Source: Salinicoccus carnicancri Crm
Lineage (GTDB): Bacteria > Bacillota > Bacilli > Staphylococcales > Salinicoccaceae
DNA: 64,000 bases
Reading direction: 5' to 3'
Assembly: GCF_000330705.1 (NCBI RefSeq)
Contig: NZ_ANAM01000010.1
Location: forward strand, 62,001-126,000
In this document: one piece after another, positions 1-8,744 of the stretch
How positions within the stretch are numbered: the stretch's first letter is position 1
Layout: each line of letters starts with the position of its first letter
The notes under the pieces: generated by a model
Seen by the model: the letters and a program-made list of their open reading frames with translations, nothing else
The model's database searches: none
What the model was told of the DNA's origin: nothing
Translations under genes and position numbers: made by a program

Positions 1-200
1 GATCAGTGCCGATTGACGATGTCGTGAGAGCATATCATGAAGCAGGTTTTAAAGGGTATGTACGCCCTGACCACGGACGTCATCTGTGGGATGAAGACTG
101 CCGCCCCGGATATGGACTGTATGACCGTGCACTGGGCATCATGTACCTGTGGGGGCTGTGGGACGCATATGAATTGGAAAAACGGAAAGGAGTTGGATGA
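1..200 (+). CDS. uxuA: Mannonate dehydratase, C-terminal end (5' end outside window)
   Basis: The reading frame is open from the left edge and stops at 198-200, so only about 65 C-terminal residues are visible. The segment contains [11 protein letters not shown] followed by [20 protein letters not shown], which is the characteristic end of UxuA, the enzyme that dehydrates D-mannonate to 2-keto-3-deoxygluconate. The GTG at position 6 is internal and not a start. The gene overlaps the next one by 4 bases (ATGA), so the two are translationally coupled. The partner is a fructuronate-reductase-like SDR, which supports the call. The catalytic N-terminal part cannot be checked here. Confidence 0.85.
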   Translation, partial: SVPIDDVVRAYHEAGFKGYVRPDHGRHLWDEDCRPGYGLYDRALGIMYLWGLWDAYELEKRKGVG

Positions 201-1048
201 TTTTGCTGCCTGAATTTGAAGGTCTTATGGGTAAGAATGCTGTAGTTACAGGAGGAAGCGGAGTTCTTTGCCAGGAAATGGCGAAAGAACTTGCACGCCA
301 GGGGATGAATGTAGCCATCTTGAACAGAAACCAGAAGAACGGCCAGGAAATTGCAGATGAAATTACAGATGGAGGGGGCAGGGCAATCGCAGTTGCATGC
401 GATGTTCTGGATGAAGAAAGTGTCCAAAAAGCATATGCAACAGTAAAAGAGCAGCTCGGGGAATGCGACCTCCTGATCAACGGTGCCGGAGGAAATCATC
501 CCGATGCCATAACAGACAAGGAAACTTTTGAAAATGGTGATGCTGAGAATGACACTTTAAAATCATTCTTTGATCTTGAACTTAAAGGTTTCGACCATGT
601 CTTCAGGTTGAATCTGACAGGGTCACTGATTCCGACACAGGTGTTTGGCAAAGAGATGACAAATCGTGGTGGAACAGTCATCAATATCTCTTCCATGTCT
701 GCCCCGTCACCTATGACAAAAGTCCCCGCTTATAGTGCCGCTAAAGCTGGGATAGATAACCTGACACAATGGCTCGCAGTCCATTTTGCAGAAGCAGGAA
801 TCCGGGTAAATGCAATCGCTCCAGGATTTTTCCTCACCAAGCAAAACAGGGACTTATTATTGAAGGAGGACGGTTCATTATCTGAGCGAGCTGAAAAAAT
901 AGTTTCCCATACCCCCCAGCGACGCTTCGGAGAACCTGAAGATTTGCTTGGCACTCTTCTGTGGTTGGCCGATGAAAATACTTCGAAGTTTGTCACAGGT
1001 ATTACAGTGCCTGTTGACGGTGGATTCATGGCGTACTCAGGAGTATAG
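197..1048 (+). CDS. uxuB: SDR-family D-mannonate oxidoreductase (fructuronate reductase)
   Basis: This 283-aa short-chain dehydrogenase probably interconverts D-fructuronate and D-mannonate with NAD(H), the step just before UxuA in hexuronate breakdown. The N-terminal nucleotide motif is [14 protein letters not shown] (TGxxxGxG type), NGAGG follows near residue 95, and the catalytic YSAAK lies near residue 178 with an upstream Ser in INISSMS. The SDR-type enzyme, found in Bacillus-like organisms, differs from the long-chain UxuB of E. coli. The start is set by the ATGA overlap with uxuA. A hairpin terminator follows, so this is the last gene of the operon. The substrate is inferred mainly from the uxuA neighbour. 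Confidence 0.8.
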   Translation: MILLPEFEGLMGKNAVVTGGSGVLCQEMAKELARQGMNVAILNRNQKNGQEIADEITDGGGRAIAVACDVLDEESVQKAYATVKEQLGECDLLINGAGGNHPDAITDKETFENGDAENDTLKSFFDLELKGFDHVFRLNLTGSLIPTQVFGKEMTNRGGTVINISSMSAPSPMTKVPAYSAAKAGIDNLTQWLAVHFAEAGIRVNAIAPGFFLTKQNRDLLLKEDGSLSERAEKIVSHTPQRRFGEPEDLLGTLLWLADENTSKFVTGITVPVDGGFMAYSGV

Positions 1049-1086
1049 AGGTGTAACCAAAACCCGGTAACCGTTTCATGAATTAA

Positions 1087-1120
1087 GGCCGCAGAATTAT
1101 TACTGCGGCCTGTTTTTTGT
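1087..1120 (+). terminator. Rho-independent terminator after uxuB
   Basis: GGCCGCAG (1087-1094) pairs with CTGCGGCC (1103-1110) across an 8-base loop and is followed by TGTTTTTTGTT. It closes the uxu operon and separates it from the convergent M24 gene. Confidence 0.85.
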
Positions 1121-1164
1121 TCCCCAGACAATTAAAACTGTAGCTTAACCGATCTGTACATTAC

Positions 1165-2331
1165 CTATCTCCCAACCACCAGTTTTGAATGCTCCTTGGT
1201 GAACGGGGTCAGAAATTCAAAACCGTTTTCCGTGATGAGTATGCTGTCGCCGACCTGCGCGCGATAGTTCTTGCCATCGGCGCCGCCGTCGACTGCGAAT
1301 GTCATCCCTCTCTCAAGTTTCGTCTTGTCCCCATATGCAAGCTGGGGCGCTTCGTTGACTGAGAAGCCGATCGACCGGCCTGCCCGAAATGGTATCGGGT
1401 AGCCCGCACTCTGGATGACCTCCGCATATGCATGATAGACATCTTCGGCCACGGCGCCTGGTTTCACTTCATTGAGAGCGGCTGCCTGGGCTTTCTCTGC
1501 GGTTTCAAGCAGTTTTTGGGCTTCTTTGTTTACCTCTCCGACAAAAAGGGTCCTGTCAAACCCCGGATAGAAACTTTTGAACCGGGCCGTGCCGCAGTGG
1601 CAGATGAAAAACGGTTCGCCATATTCCAGCCGCGTCATCCCGTTCCGATGATGGCACATTGTGGTCAGGCCGCCGGTTGCCATGATCTGCTGATTGCCTA
1701 TGACCGGAAAATTGAACGGCTCGTCATCCGGATAGCACTGCTCCATCAGGAAAGCCGCCTTTTTCGTTCCGGCCTCAATAGCCGCCAGGGCCACTTCATA
1801 TTCGAAGACTCCCGTTCCGGCCCGGTCCATCGCCCCTTCGAGCATCGCAACGGCCACTTCTCCAGCATGCCGGGCAACCCGGACTTCATCGGCATCTTTG
1901 ATCATGCGCATCCTGTCGATGGCCGGACTGATATCGGCAACTTTATCCCGTCCCGACCGACCGGTGATGAAATCCCATATCACCCGGGGCATCTTTGGAT
2001 AGTCGATGCCGATATTCCCGCCGGCATGCCTGCTGATAAAATCCCCGAGCGGTTTCCTCCACTCATCATCGAGACCGTCGGTCCACGGTATGACCCGGTC
2101 GACCGATGTCTGCCTGAGTGCCATCTCCTGCTCCATCAGCGGGGTGATCAGGGCGGACTCCCCGTCCCCTGTCATGAGGAACAGTTCCGGCCGGCCCCAT
2201 TCGATGCCGAGCGCCCCGTGGTATCCGGTCAGATAGTGGATATAGGCGGGATCGGTGAGGATGACAAGTGCGTCCTCCCTTTCGTCCATTGTGCCGAGGA
2301 GCTTCATCCGCCTTTTTCTGAAATCCATCAT
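1165..2331 (-). CDS. M24 family hydrolase, creatinase/Xaa-Pro-peptidase fold
   Basis: A 388-aa pita-bread-fold protein: an N-terminal creatinase_N domain (about residues 10-130) and a C-terminal M24 catalytic domain. Family landmarks are the segment ending FDRTLFVGEV and the C-terminal ITENGFEFLT. Several places where metallo-aminopeptidases carry Asp/His/Glu ligands look altered: the usual D-x-G strand reads CHCG, GHGIG reads GRSIG, and the last strands read VDGG and VGDS. It may therefore be a non-metal C-N hydrolase (creatinase- or ectoine-hydrolase-like) rather than a peptidase. The start at 2331 has AGAGGG six bases upstream; an in-frame ATG at 2361 has none. It lies downstream of a sodium symporter on the same strand, so it probably acts on an imported compound. 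Confidence 0.7.
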   Translation of the reverse strand: MMDFRKRRMKLLGTMDEREDALVILTDPAYIHYLTGYHGALGIEWGRPELFLMTGDGESALITPLMEQEMALRQTSVDRVIPWTDGLDDEWRKPLGDFISRHAGGNIGIDYPKMPRVIWDFITGRSGRDKVADISPAIDRMRMIKDADEVRVARHAGEVAVAMLEGAMDRAGTGVFEYEVALAAIEAGTKKAAFLMEQCYPDDEPFNFPVIGNQQIMATGGLTTMCHHRNGMTRLEYGEPFFICHCGTARFKSFYPGFDRTLFVGEVNKEAQKLLETAEKAQAAALNEVKPGAVAEDVYHAYAEVIQSAGYPIPFRAGRSIGFSVNEAPQLAYGDKTKLERGMTFAVDGGADGKNYRAQVGDSILITENGFEFLTPFTKEHSKLVVGR

Positions 2332-2372
2332 ACAGATCCCTCTTTCATACTTAAGTTTCAAACCCGTTCCAG

Positions 2373-2807
2373 TTATCTGATATCATCCTGTTCCAGGCCT
2401 TTTACCGAATCAACCAGCACCTTCCTGCCTTTGACGTCTGCATGGAAAAATGCTTTGTAGGCTTTCTGCCTCTGGATCACTTCGATGCGGGGCGCCCTGA
2501 ATGAATGGAACTTGTACATGATCCACCTGAGGGCGGTTTTTCTCGCATTCGTCAGTGCCTCTTCCTCCTCTATGAGACCCGGGACGAGTGAATCCTCCCG
2601 GATATCCACCTCTTCGGTTTCAGGAAACATGTTCGCTCTTGCCGCGGCACCTTTGACCAGGTCCGCTGCCACGACGGTATAGGCGACCCTCGGTTTCAGG
2701 AACAGCCTCGGCATGTATATCTTGAAGGTGACGATCAGATATGGGTAGCACACCACTTCCCTGTCACTCAGATCGAACCCCGTTTTGATCAGGGAGATTG
2801 TCTCCAT
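2373..2807 (-). CDS. Conserved-looking protein of unknown function in symporter operon
   Basis: About 144 aa and not recognised. It is soluble-looking, with a hydrophobic strand-rich first half (CYPYLIVTFKIYMPRLF), an acidic middle (PGLIEEEEALTNARKTAL) and a basic C-terminal half with many aromatic residues. It sits between the SSS symporter and the M24 hydrolase in one direction, 29 bases after the symporter stop. The start is uncertain: ATG at 2807 has no good ribosome site, while TTG at 2819 lies four bases after GGAAGAGG. Its position suggests a role linked to the transported substrate. No function can be assigned from sequence. Confidence 0.6.
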   Translation of the reverse strand: METISLIKTGFDLSDREVVCYPYLIVTFKIYMPRLFLKPRVAYTVVAADLVKGAAARANMFPETEEVDIREDSLVPGLIEEEEALTNARKTALRWIMYKFHSFRAPRIEVIQRQKAYKAFFHADVKGRKVLVDSVKGLEQDDIR

Positions 2808-2835
2808 ATCATTTTCCAAAATGCCTCTTCCTTTC

Positions 2836-4455
2836 CTACTTGCCCACATAAGTGCTTACTGTGCGAATTTTGCTGTTGAGCAGCTGCGTGACGATCTCCT
2901 TCTCTGTCTTCGTGCTTACATCACTCTTTTTCAGCGCCTTTACAGATGCAACATCCGACGGCAGAGGCACCGGTCTGCCAAGTTCCGATTTCTCTGTGTA
3001 TTCATCCCACATCCTGTCGAAGTCCCCGCCTTTCGGGGGATGTGTCACGAGGCTCACCAGGACAATGGTCAGCAGTGCCGCTATGAAGGCCGGTCCGCCT
3101 TCATATATATCAAGCGGCGGGAAGAAGTACCACAGTACAGTCACGACTGGTCCGACAATCATCCCTGAGATTGCGCCCCATTTCGTGACGCCCTTCCAGA
3201 AGAGGGAGAGGATGACCGGCGGACCGAAACATGTTGCAAGCCCCGCCCATGCAAACACGGCGAGCCAGAATACGGAATCCAGCGGATTCAGTGCGATGAT
3301 GATGCCGAACACTCCGATGACTGCAGTGGCAATTCTTGATATGAGTATTGTTTTGTCTTCATCGAGTTCATCTTTATGGAGCACCTTATTCCATAAGTCT
3401 TCCGCGATTGTCGATGAGGCGATAAGCAGCATCGAGTCGATGGAGGACATCATTGCGGATAATGCACCCGCAAGCACCAAACCCGCAAGCCACCATGGCA
3501 GAAGTTCGACCGTCATCGTCGGGAAGATATGCTCAGGATTCCCGAGATCCGGGAACAGGACCGCTCCGGACATGCCGATGAATGAAGCACCGTAATAGGC
3601 GATCATCATCCAGATGATGCCGATCAGGGCGATGCGCTTCACATCCCGCGTATTGCGCAGCGCCATGTAGCGGATGAGAATATGCGGTGAACCGTTGAAT
3701 CCGAACCCGATGAACAGGTAACTGATGATGCCGATGAGTCCGGCAAGCGTCAGCAGTGACTCGCCGAAGAACGGCTGCAGAAATTCAGTTCCCATGGACT
3801 GATCGAGGAGCGTACCCATGCGGTTGAATCCTCCAATCTCAATGATTGCCAGAATCGGCAGTATGAACAGCGCAAATGCTATGAGAAGCCCCTGGATGAA
3901 GTCGGTCAGTGCCACCGCAAAGAAACCACCCAGAATCGTGTAGATGATGGTGATGATGCCGCCGACAATGACACCCACGGAGAAACTGACACCAAGGACG
4001 ACTTCGAAGAGGACGCCAAATGCCACGAACTGGGCACAGACGTATACCGTCTGGAAAACTGTCATGACGACAATCGAAACCATACGCATCACATGTGAAT
4101 GATCCTGGAACCTTGCCGACAGGAGGTCCGGGATGGTGATTGATTTTAATATTTCGGACAGGCGCCTGATCCGTTTCGCAAAGAAGAACCAGTTGAATAT
4201 GGAGAATACGGCCGAAACAGCATTCCAGACGGAACTCATGCCGGTGGAATACCCTTCACCCGGCAGGCCGACAGTCATGAAACCACTGCTTTCAGACGCC
4301 TTTTCACTCATCGACAGGACCCACGGCCCCATTTTTCGCCCGCCGAGAAAATATTCTGAAGAACCTGCGCTGCTCGCCTTCGAGTACCAGAACCCGACAG
4401 CGAGCAGGAACAGCAGATACAAAATGACAATGACCAATATACCTGTGTGGCTCAT
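2836..4455 (-). CDS. Sodium:solute symporter (SSS), PutP-like
   Basis: A membrane protein of about 539 residues with some 13 hydrophobic segments, of the sodium/proline symporter branch. It shows the SSS signature region (GLPGEGYSTGMSSVWNAVSA near residue 65) and the conserved ALSAMMSSIDSMLLIASS segment in the later helices. The soluble C-terminal tail of about 70 residues is longer than in minimal PutP. The substrate is probably an amino acid or related zwitterion carried in with sodium. ATG 4455 is eight bases from GGAGGT; ATG 4461 overlaps the upstream stop (ATGA) but lies too close to that site. It forms an operon with a tiny upstream accessory protein and the unknown and M24 genes downstream. 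Confidence 0.85.
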   Translation of the reverse strand: MSHTGILVIVILYLLFLLAVGFWYSKASSAGSSEYFLGGRKMGPWVLSMSEKASESSGFMTVGLPGEGYSTGMSSVWNAVSAVFSIFNWFFFAKRIRRLSEILKSITIPDLLSARFQDHSHVMRMVSIVVMTVFQTVYVCAQFVAFGVLFEVVLGVSFSVGVIVGGIITIIYTILGGFFAVALTDFIQGLLIAFALFILPILAIIEIGGFNRMGTLLDQSMGTEFLQPFFGESLLTLAGLIGIISYLFIGFGFNGSPHILIRYMALRNTRDVKRIALIGIIWMMIAYYGASFIGMSGAVLFPDLGNPEHIFPTMTVELLPWWLAGLVLAGALSAMMSSIDSMLLIASSTIAEDLWNKVLHKDELDEDKTILISRIATAVIGVFGIIIALNPLDSVFWLAVFAWAGLATCFGPPVILSLFWKGVTKWGAISGMIVGPVVTVLWYFFPPLDIYEGGPAFIAALLTIVLVSLVTHPPKGGDFDRMWDEYTEKSELGRPVPLPSDVASVKALKKSDVSTKTEKEIVTQLLNSKIRTVSTYVGK

Positions 4456-4457
4456 TA

Positions 4458-4607
4458 TCATTCACCTCCTGGATCATTTTTTCTTATCAGTTCATTTTCC
4501 AGTTTTTCCATCTTCACTTCCCTGACATACCAGAGCACTACAGAAAGAATCATCAGCACCGGCGGTACAATCATGATCAGCCAGCCAGTCAGCGGAAATC
4601 CACCCAT
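4458..4607 (-). CDS. Small single-span symporter accessory protein
   Basis: A 49-aa protein with one strong transmembrane segment (residues about 8-28, including WLIMIVPPVLMILSVVLWYV) and a charged C-terminal tail. Tiny proteins of this shape are routinely encoded just before SSS family carriers and are annotated as symporter small accessory proteins. The start at 4607 is preceded by GGGAGGGGGG at good spacing; the longer in-frame start at 4640 has no ribosome site. Its stop overlaps the symporter start region, which implies coupled translation. Confidence 0.75.
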   Translation of the reverse strand: MGGFPLTGWLIMIVPPVLMILSVVLWYVREVKMEKLENELIRKNDPGGE

Positions 4608-4731
4608 GCATATCCCCCCTCCCAAAATCTTTGGAAACAAATATAGGGACCCTACGGCTCCCTTTTCAAGAATTTTCTCACTATTCTGTTATTACGAATC
4701 AGTATAACATCTCTTCAAAATTTTATAAACA

Positions 4732-4768
4732 CAAAAAGGCAGAATGTGAAATAGCATCACAATCTGCC
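4732..4768 (-). terminator. Terminator after the PatA-like aminotransferase
   Basis: Read on the minus strand, GGCAGA-T-TGTGA pairs with TCACA-T-TCTGCC (one T:T mismatch) and is followed by TTTTTGTG. It separates the aminotransferase from the symporter operon. Confidence 0.75.
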
Positions 4769-4782
4769 TGATTTGAAATATT

Positions 4783-5946
4783 TCATTTTGCCGCTTCTAA
4801 CATATGGAGGTATTTTTCCAGACGGTCCGCCGCTTCCTCGAGCTCATGCATGCTGCATGCGAAAGACAGTCTGATATGGCCTTCTCCAAATTCCGAGAAG
4901 GAACGGCCGGGGACGACGGCGAGCTGGACGGTTTCAAGCAGTTCCGTACAGAATTTGAATGAGTCGTGTTCGTACTTTTCCACCGACGGGAAGATGTAGA
5001 ATGCGCCCGTGGGCTTTTTGACCTCGAGGCCCATACCCGTCAGCCGGTCGTATATATAGTCACGTCTTCTGATATATTCTTTGTTCATCTCCCCCGGCAC
5101 ATGCAGCTGGTGCTTCAGCGCCTCGATGGCTGCATACTGGCTCGGGAGGCTGGCACATATCGTATTATAGAGGTGGACTGCAGTGACTTCCTCCATGATT
5201 TGCCGGTGGCCGGTGACATATCCGATCCGCCATCCGGTCATGCCGTGCGATTTGCTGAGCCCGTTGATGACGAGCACTTTCTCCTTGATCTCCGGATAGC
5301 CGGCCAGGCTGATATGGTCGCCTTCCAGCGTGTTCTCCCCGTATATCTCATCAGTGATGACGAATATGTCATACTTCCTGAAAACTTCCACCAGCCTGTC
5401 CATCTGCTCCTTCGTATACGTAACACCGGTCGGATTGGTCGGATAGTTGAGGAGGACAGCTTTCGTCTTCTCCGTGATGTTCCGCTCGATGAGCTCAGGC
5501 GTGGCAATCAGCCCGGTATCTGTCGTATCGACGAATTTCGTAATGCCCCCCGAGAGTTCGATGATGGGTTCATACCCAAGGTACGTCGGGGCCGGAACAA
5601 TCACCTCGTCCCCCGGATCGAGTATCGCCCGGAGGACTCCGTCGATGCCCTCACTGCCGCCGACGGTCACCAGCACTTCGCCATTCGGATCATAATGTGC
5701 ACCGTGCCGGTCTTTATAATAGTTGCTGATGGCCTCCCTGAGTACGTAGAGCCCCGTATTATGGGAATACTTCATCGACTGCGTATTGATGGCGTCGATG
5801 GCTGCCTCCCTGATCGGCTGCGATGTTTCAAAATCCGGCTGACCGAGCGTCAGATCCACGCAGCCCGGGAACTCCTCCACCCGGTTGGCAAACTGGCGGG
5901 TGCCCGGGACCTCGATATACTGCATTCTTCTATTCGCTTTCGGCAT
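4783..5946 (-). CDS. patA: Class I/II PLP-dependent aminotransferase, PatA-like
   Basis: A 387-aa fold-type I aminotransferase. The PLP lysine is in NGLSKSHGMTGWRIGY, the cofactor Asp in VITDEIYGE, and the substrate-carboxylate Arg in HIRLSFACSM. NYPTNPTGVT is the conserved Asn-Pro loop. The overall pattern resembles Bacillus PatA, an N-acetyl-LL-diaminopimelate aminotransferase, although such annotations often cover broad-specificity aromatic or Asp aminotransferases. The start at 5946 follows AGAGGG by five bases; the longer in-frame start at 5979 lacks one. It is transcribed alone, with a terminator behind it and a divergent YjiH-type gene in front. Confidence 0.75.
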   Translation of the reverse strand: MPKANRRMQYIEVPGTRQFANRVEEFPGCVDLTLGQPDFETSQPIREAAIDAINTQSMKYSHNTGLYVLREAISNYYKDRHGAHYDPNGEVLVTVGGSEGIDGVLRAILDPGDEVIVPAPTYLGYEPIIELSGGITKFVDTTDTGLIATPELIERNITEKTKAVLLNYPTNPTGVTYTKEQMDRLVEVFRKYDIFVITDEIYGENTLEGDHISLAGYPEIKEKVLVINGLSKSHGMTGWRIGYVTGHRQIMEEVTAVHLYNTICASLPSQYAAIEALKHQLHVPGEMNKEYIRRRDYIYDRLTGMGLEVKKPTGAFYIFPSVEKYEHDSFKFCTELLETVQLAVVPGRSFSEFGEGHIRLSFACSMHELEEAADRLEKYLHMLEAAK

Positions 5947-6062
5947 GCTATCCCTCTTTCCAAAGATATTCCTTCCCAATTATATCAGAATATTATGGAC
6001 TTTTCGCCCATACTCTTCTATCATTGAATTATTCATAATTAATACATAGAAGAGGGTTGTTT

Positions 6063-7406
6063 ATGCAATTTGATACAGTCACCAAGCTGAAGACCTGGAC
6101 CATTTCCTCCATTGCCCTATTGCTGTTCATCGTGCCCGTCAGCATCGACGGCCAGTGGACGATCATCCTGGGCATCATGGCAGAAGGCATACTTGCCAAC
6201 TTTGAAGGGGTGATACCCGCCATCACGACGACCACAATCGCTGCCTTTCTCATGATCACCATATACGGCACGTTTGTGAATAGAAGACTCTTCACCCATA
6301 CGCCGAAGCTGCAGGGGATCTTCGTCCTCGGCCCGCTATGGTTCATTCTCAGATCCACCGGTGCAGTCATTGCCGTCATGGTCGTTACTGGGTTCGGACC
6401 GGAGGCGATAACGAGTGAACTGACCGGCGGCACGATGATGTACTCCCTCGTGCCCATTCTTGCGACGTGGCTTCTGCTTGCTGCATTCCTGATGCCGCTC
6501 CTGATGAATTTCGGCCTGATGGAATTGGTCGGAACGTTCCTCGAACCCCTCATCCGTCCGTTATTCAGGGTGCCGGGACGCTCCTCCATCGATGCGCTCG
6601 CCTCCTGGATGGGCAGCAGCCCGGTCGGTGTCATGATTACGACGGAACAGTATGAGAAGGGCTTCTATACAAAACGGGAAGCACTCACGATCGCGACAAA
6701 CTTCTCAGTACTGTCCATACCGTTCAGTCTCGTGATCGCCACTTTCATCGGCATCGAACATTACTTCCTGCAGTTCTACCTGACGATGACGATTGCGTGT
6801 CTGTTCACATCACTGATACTGGTCCGCATCCCGCCGCTGTCTGTCAAGGAGGAGACATACTATGAAGTGACCGGCAGCCAGATTGACGAACGTACCGAAG
6901 GCGGCAGCATTCTTGAAACTGCCAAACTGCGCGCCTACCGGAGAACTGCCAAAAGCGACGGTCCGAAAGGGCTTCTGAAGGATGGCACGATAAACGTCAT
7001 CGATATATACGGCGGGCTGATTCCGGTCGTCATCGCCATCGGGACCATCGCACTGATCCTTGCGGAATATACACCTGTATTCACGTTCCTGAGTTACCCG
7101 GTGCAGATGTTCCTCGAGTTGATTCAGGTGCCCGAAGCCGCTGCTGCAGCACCGGCGTTCATCATTGGTATTACCGACATGTTCCTGCCCTCTGTCATCG
7201 GTTCCGGTATCGAGAGTGACTTCACAAAATTCCTGATCGCCGTCATGTCACTGACACAGATCATATACTTCTCCGAAGTCGGCGCCCTGCTGCTCAAATC
7301 GAAGATACCGGTCTCCGTATTCGAGCTCGTACTGATATTCGTACTGAGGACCGTCATATCCTTCCCTGTCATCTATCTGTTTGCGTGGATATTCGTAGGG
7401 ATGTAA
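6063..7406 (+). CDS. YjiH-type membrane protein with nucleoside-recognition Gate domains
   Basis: A 447-aa integral membrane protein with about 10-11 hydrophobic segments. Family features are the two Gate-like regions (SSIDALASWMGSSPVGVMIT near residue 180 and PAFIIGITDMFLPSVIGSGI near residue 370). Members of this family are predicted transporters of unknown substrate. ATG 6063 lies six bases after AGAGGG; the TTG at 6057 directly abuts that site and is unlikely. It is divergent from the aminotransferase and convergent with the M20 hydrolase. Its intergenic partner on the 3' side is a perfect 46-base palindrome. The function is inferred only at the level of the membrane carrier family. Confidence 0.75.
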   Translation: MQFDTVTKLKTWTISSIALLLFIVPVSIDGQWTIILGIMAEGILANFEGVIPAITTTTIAAFLMITIYGTFVNRRLFTHTPKLQGIFVLGPLWFILRSTGAVIAVMVVTGFGPEAITSELTGGTMMYSLVPILATWLLLAAFLMPLLMNFGLMELVGTFLEPLIRPLFRVPGRSSIDALASWMGSSPVGVMITTEQYEKGFYTKREALTIATNFSVLSIPFSLVIATFIGIEHYFLQFYLTMTIACLFTSLILVRIPPLSVKEETYYEVTGSQIDERTEGGSILETAKLRAYRRTAKSDGPKGLLKDGTINVIDIYGGLIPVVIAIGTIALILAEYTPVFTFLSYPVQMFLELIQVPEAAAAAPAFIIGITDMFLPSVIGSGIESDFTKFLIAVMSLTQIIYFSEVGALLLKSKIPVSVFELVLIFVLRTVISFPVIYLFAWIFVGM

Positions 7407-7451
7407 AATAAGCGCTCATTGATGTGCATGCACATCAATGAGCGCTTATTT
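7406..7451. terminator. Perfect 46-bp palindrome, bidirectional terminator
   Basis: The 23-base arms at 7406-7428 and 7429-7451 are exact reverse complements, with centre GTGCATGCAC. The palindrome starts on the last base of the YjiH-type stop codon and ends one base before the M20 stop codon. A-rich and T-rich ends give a U-tract in both directions, so it can terminate both convergent genes. Confidence 0.85.
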
Positions 7452-8723
7452 CTACTTATTGGCCAGCTTCACTGCAGAGGCGAACAGGGTCTCTACACCC
7501 TGCAGCAGGCTCTTTTCGTTGACGTCGAATCGTTCATTGTGGTGGCCGGCGGCAAGATCCGTGCCGATGACACAGTATGTCGCGCAGCCACCCTGTTTCT
7601 GTACGGCATCCATGAAGAACGTCGCGTCCTCCGACCCGGCAGCTTCATCACTCTGCACCAGGCTCGTGAGTCCGTTTTCCTTTGCACATTCATGCAGGAT
7701 TTCAGCGAGCTCCGTGGAACCCTTGGCGCTGATGCCCTCTCCGACGAGTTCTATCCCGTAGTCGACCTGGTGCATTCGCGCCGCCCCTTCGATGATCGAT
7801 TCAGCGTAAGTTTTCATATAATCATTGAGTACGGATGTTTCACCACGTGTCTCAATCATAAGCTTCGCTTCATCTGCGATGACATTGCGGCCGCTTCCGG
7901 CGTGCAGCTCCCCGACATTGATCCGGGTCATGCCGCCGGAGTGGCGCGGGATGGAACTCAGATTGATGACGGCATTGGCGGCGGCGAGCATCGCATTCTT
8001 ACCTTCCTCCGGCTTTCCGCCTGCATGGGAGGAGACGCCTTTGAAGCGGACATCCATCTTTGACGTCGCGAGAAATCCGTTGTTGGATGCAACAAAATGC
8101 CCCTGTTCGACACCGATGCCGATATGCGTCGCGATGAAACAGTCCACATCATTCACCGCGCCAGCCTCCACCATGGAGATGGCGCCTCTCGCCCCCTCCT
8201 CTGCCGGCTGGAAGATGAGTTTGATCTTCCCGTTCAGCTGGTCCCGGTTTTCAACAATTTTCACGGCGAGTCCGAGCCCGATGGAGGTATGCGCATCATG
8301 ACCGCAGGCATGCATTTCCGTGTTCAGCGAGCGGAAGCCCGACTGGACCGGGACATGGCTTTCATCCTCGGACTCATAGATTGGCAGGGCATCCATATCG
8401 ACGCGGTAGGCAACCGTCTGACCTGGCCTGCCCGTATCCCATGTGGCCACGATGCCGGTATATCCTTCGGATACCCGGTCCATATATTTCTCCACAGCAC
8501 CGTTCTCCCTGGCCCATTTCTCATGCGCTCTTGTTTCATCATCAGACGGTTTGCCCAGGCAGTGTCCGGGGGACATGACTTCCCTGCCGATTTCAAGATC
8601 GAATCCGAGCGTCTCCAGCTCATTCGCCACAATCGTCGATGTACGCATTTCAAGGAACCCGAGTTCCGGATACTTGTGGAAATCCCTTCTCCATTCAATC
8701 AGCCTGTTTTCAATATCGCTCAT
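7452..8723 (-). CDS. M20 family amidohydrolase, AbgA-like
   Basis: A 423-aa M20 metallopeptidase-fold amidohydrolase. The metal-binding landmarks are VDMDALPI, the MHACGHDAHT segment, and the catalytic pair in FQPAEEGARG; the dimerisation domain contains GVSSHAGGKPEEGKNA, and the last ligand is in GHHNERF. Length and the long N-terminal insert (CLGKPSDDETRAHEKW) fit AbgA, the catalytic subunit that cuts p-aminobenzoyl-glutamate. AAGGAG stands eight bases before the start. It is the second gene of an operon led by an AbgT transporter 21 bases upstream, which supports a role in cleaving an imported acyl-amino acid. No AbgB partner is present, so specificity is open. Confidence 0.8.
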   Translation of the reverse strand: MSDIENRLIEWRRDFHKYPELGFLEMRTSTIVANELETLGFDLEIGREVMSPGHCLGKPSDDETRAHEKWARENGAVEKYMDRVSEGYTGIVATWDTGRPGQTVAYRVDMDALPIYESEDESHVPVQSGFRSLNTEMHACGHDAHTSIGLGLAVKIVENRDQLNGKIKLIFQPAEEGARGAISMVEAGAVNDVDCFIATHIGIGVEQGHFVASNNGFLATSKMDVRFKGVSSHAGGKPEEGKNAMLAAANAVINLSSIPRHSGGMTRINVGELHAGSGRNVIADEAKLMIETRGETSVLNDYMKTYAESIIEGAARMHQVDYGIELVGEGISAKGSTELAEILHECAKENGLTSLVQSDEAAGSEDATFFMDAVQKQGGCATYCVIGTDLAAGHHNERFDVNEKSLLQGVETLFASAVKLANK

Positions 8724-8744
8724 GATTCATACTCCTTCATTACT

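Noticed and set aside
1432-2460. 342-aa plus-strand open frame opposite the M24 gene
   Set aside because: It is the antisense shadow of a clear M24 hydrolase, with no ribosome site and a His/Pro/Arg-rich composition typical of reverse frames.
4966-6027. 353-aa plus-strand open frame opposite the aminotransferase
   Set aside because: It mirrors the PLP aminotransferase gene; the minus-strand frame has all catalytic motifs and a good start.
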